DNA from: Acidimicrobiaceae bacterium
GTDB taxonomy: Bacteria; Actinomycetota; Acidimicrobiia; Acidimicrobiales; RAAP-2
Assembly (NCBI GenBank): GCA_003133075.1
Contig: PKZN01000048.1
Location: 1 to 6,358, forward strand
Length of the DNA: 6,358 nt
Direction: 5' to 3'
The notes under the pieces were generated by a model that saw nothing but the letters and a program-made list of their open reading frames with translations, was not told the DNA's origin and searched no databases. The position numbers were made by a program, and so were the translations under genes. Below, in pieces: positions 5,667 to 6,358 of this stretch (its first letter is position 1; each line of letters opens with the position of its first letter).

Positions 5667-6358
5667 ATGGCGCGGATTCGAGTAGTCACCGACAGCGCCA
5701 GCGACGTGCCCGACGACGTCGCCGCGCGCCTCGACATCGACGTCGTGTCACTCACCATTCGCTTCGGCGATGAGGAGTTCGTCGACCGCGTCGAGTTGAC
5801 CCCGGAGGCCTTTTGGGCCAAGTGCAAGACGTCAAAGACGCTGCCCGAGACCTCCGCCCCCTCGGTGGGCGCCTTCCAGGCCGCCTACGAGCGCGCGAAG
5901 GCCGACGGCTGCGACGGCGTGCTGGTCTTGACGCTCTCCTCCCTCCTGTCAGCGACGTATCAGTCGGCGAACCTCGCCGCCGACACGATGAAGGGTCTCA
6001 TCGAGGTCCGCGTCGTCGATACCTTGAACGTCTCCATGGGCCAAGGCCTCGTCGCGATCGACTGCGCCGAGTTGGCCGCGACGGGCGCGACCCTCGCGGA
6101 CGTCGCCGAACGAGCCAATGCCCTGCTCCCGAAGTCGGGCGTCGTGGGCACCATCGACACGCTGGAGCACCTCATCAAGGGCGGCCGCATCGGTGGGGCC
6201 AAGGCGCTGATCGGCCAGGTACTTTCAATCAAGCCGCTCGTCGAGCTCAAGGGCGGCGTCGTGGCCGAGGCGGGACGCCAGCGCACTCGCGCGAAGGCGC
6301 TGGCCGCCGTCGCGGCTGCGACCGCCACCCACGCACCGCTTCGGCGCCTCGCCCTCGT
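5667..6358 (+). CDS. DegV family fatty-acid-binding protein (3' truncated)
   Basis: The first 230 codons of a DegV/FakB-type protein, open to the window edge; the family is usually about 280 residues. These cytosolic proteins hold a fatty acid in a two-domain fold. In Firmicutes they present it to the kinase FakA; whether that pathway works here is unknown. The family marks are plain: TDSASDVP at 8-15, ETSAPSVGAF at 61-70, LSSLLSATYQSA at 90-101, VDTLNVSMGQG at 117-127, and LEHLIKGGRIGG at 166-177 followed by SIKPL. T62 and S95 correspond to the residues that hold the fatty-acid carboxylate in the structurally known Thermotoga protein. The usual SGTYQSA reads SATYQSA here. The ATG follows a strong Shine-Dalgarno and lies only 8 nt after the murJ stop, so it is probably co-transcribed with murJ. 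No FakA/DAK2 partner is visible in the window. Confidence 0.94.
   Translation, partial: MARIRVVTDSASDVPDDVAARLDIDVVSLTIRFGDEEFVDRVELTPEAFWAKCKTSKTLPETSAPSVGAFQAAYERAKADGCDGVLVLTLSSLLSATYQSANLAADTMKGLIEVRVVDTLNVSMGQGLVAIDCAELAATGATLADVAERANALLPKSGVVGTIDTLEHLIKGGRIGGAKALIGQVLSIKPLVELKGGVVAEAGRQRTRAKALAAVAAATATHAPLRRLAL

Noticed and set aside
5423..6328. Minus-strand open frames across the end of murJ and the DegV gene.
   Set aside because: The plus-strand DegV frame is continuous and full of family motifs. The antisense frames show composition typical of complementary GC-rich codons.
1..6358. Search by eye for tRNA genes, CRISPR repeats, insertion-sequence ends, direct repeats and a replication origin.
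   Set aside because: Non-coding space totals only about 60 bp and nothing of these kinds is visible. Origin proximity is suggested only by gene content, with no DnaA-box cluster seen.

Overview
The window is a short stretch of a GC-rich bacterial chromosome that is almost wholly coding. It carries five genes and about 60 non-coding bases: 51 between two divergent starts and 8 before the last gene. Product types and gene order point to an actinobacterium. The inositol-phosphate synthase is of the mycobacterial type. The tRNA nucleotidyltransferase with an HD domain resembles mycobacterial PcnA from end to end. A secreted, membrane-anchored DUF6049-like protein sits directly before the lipid II flippase MurJ, as Rv3909-Rv3910 do in Mycobacterium tuberculosis. 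Some features differ from the mycobacterial arrangement (no NUDIX gene, no pseudokinase tail on MurJ, a DegV gene downstream). This suggests a lineage outside Mycobacteriales, perhaps Acidimicrobiia, but the assignment is an inference from memory of families and not from a search.

Layout. Positions 1-599 (+) hold the C-terminal half of inositol-3-phosphate synthase (ino1). It converges on a complete CCA-adding enzyme/poly(A) polymerase-type gene (596-2047, -), and the two stop codons interlock in the pentamer CTAAC. A 51-bp divergent intergenic region (2048-2098) follows. On both strands it shows the same motif, CGGTAGCCT, exactly 8 nt before an ATG, which looks like a mirrored pair of leaderless promoters. 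To the right is a probable operon on the + strand: the DUF6049-like envelope protein (2099-4057), murJ (4054-5658, ATGA overlap) and a DegV family lipid-binding protein (5667 to the window end, truncated).

How the genes fit together. murJ and its upstream partner belong to peptidoglycan precursor export. DegV proteins bind fatty acids, so the right-hand operon has a membrane/envelope theme. ino1 supplies inositol for phosphatidylinositol and possibly mycothiol. The nucleotidyltransferase is tRNA housekeeping and shares only its promoter region with the envelope operon. In M. tuberculosis the homologues of these genes lie on both sides of the replication origin, so this locus may be origin-proximal.

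I see no RNA genes, insertion sequences, CRISPR arrays, phage genes or signs of recent transfer. The most interesting signals are the mirror-symmetric divergent promoter region, the interlocking convergent 3' ends with a GC hairpin inside each opposite gene, and the DUF6049-MurJ pairing. I found no convincing wholly new system.
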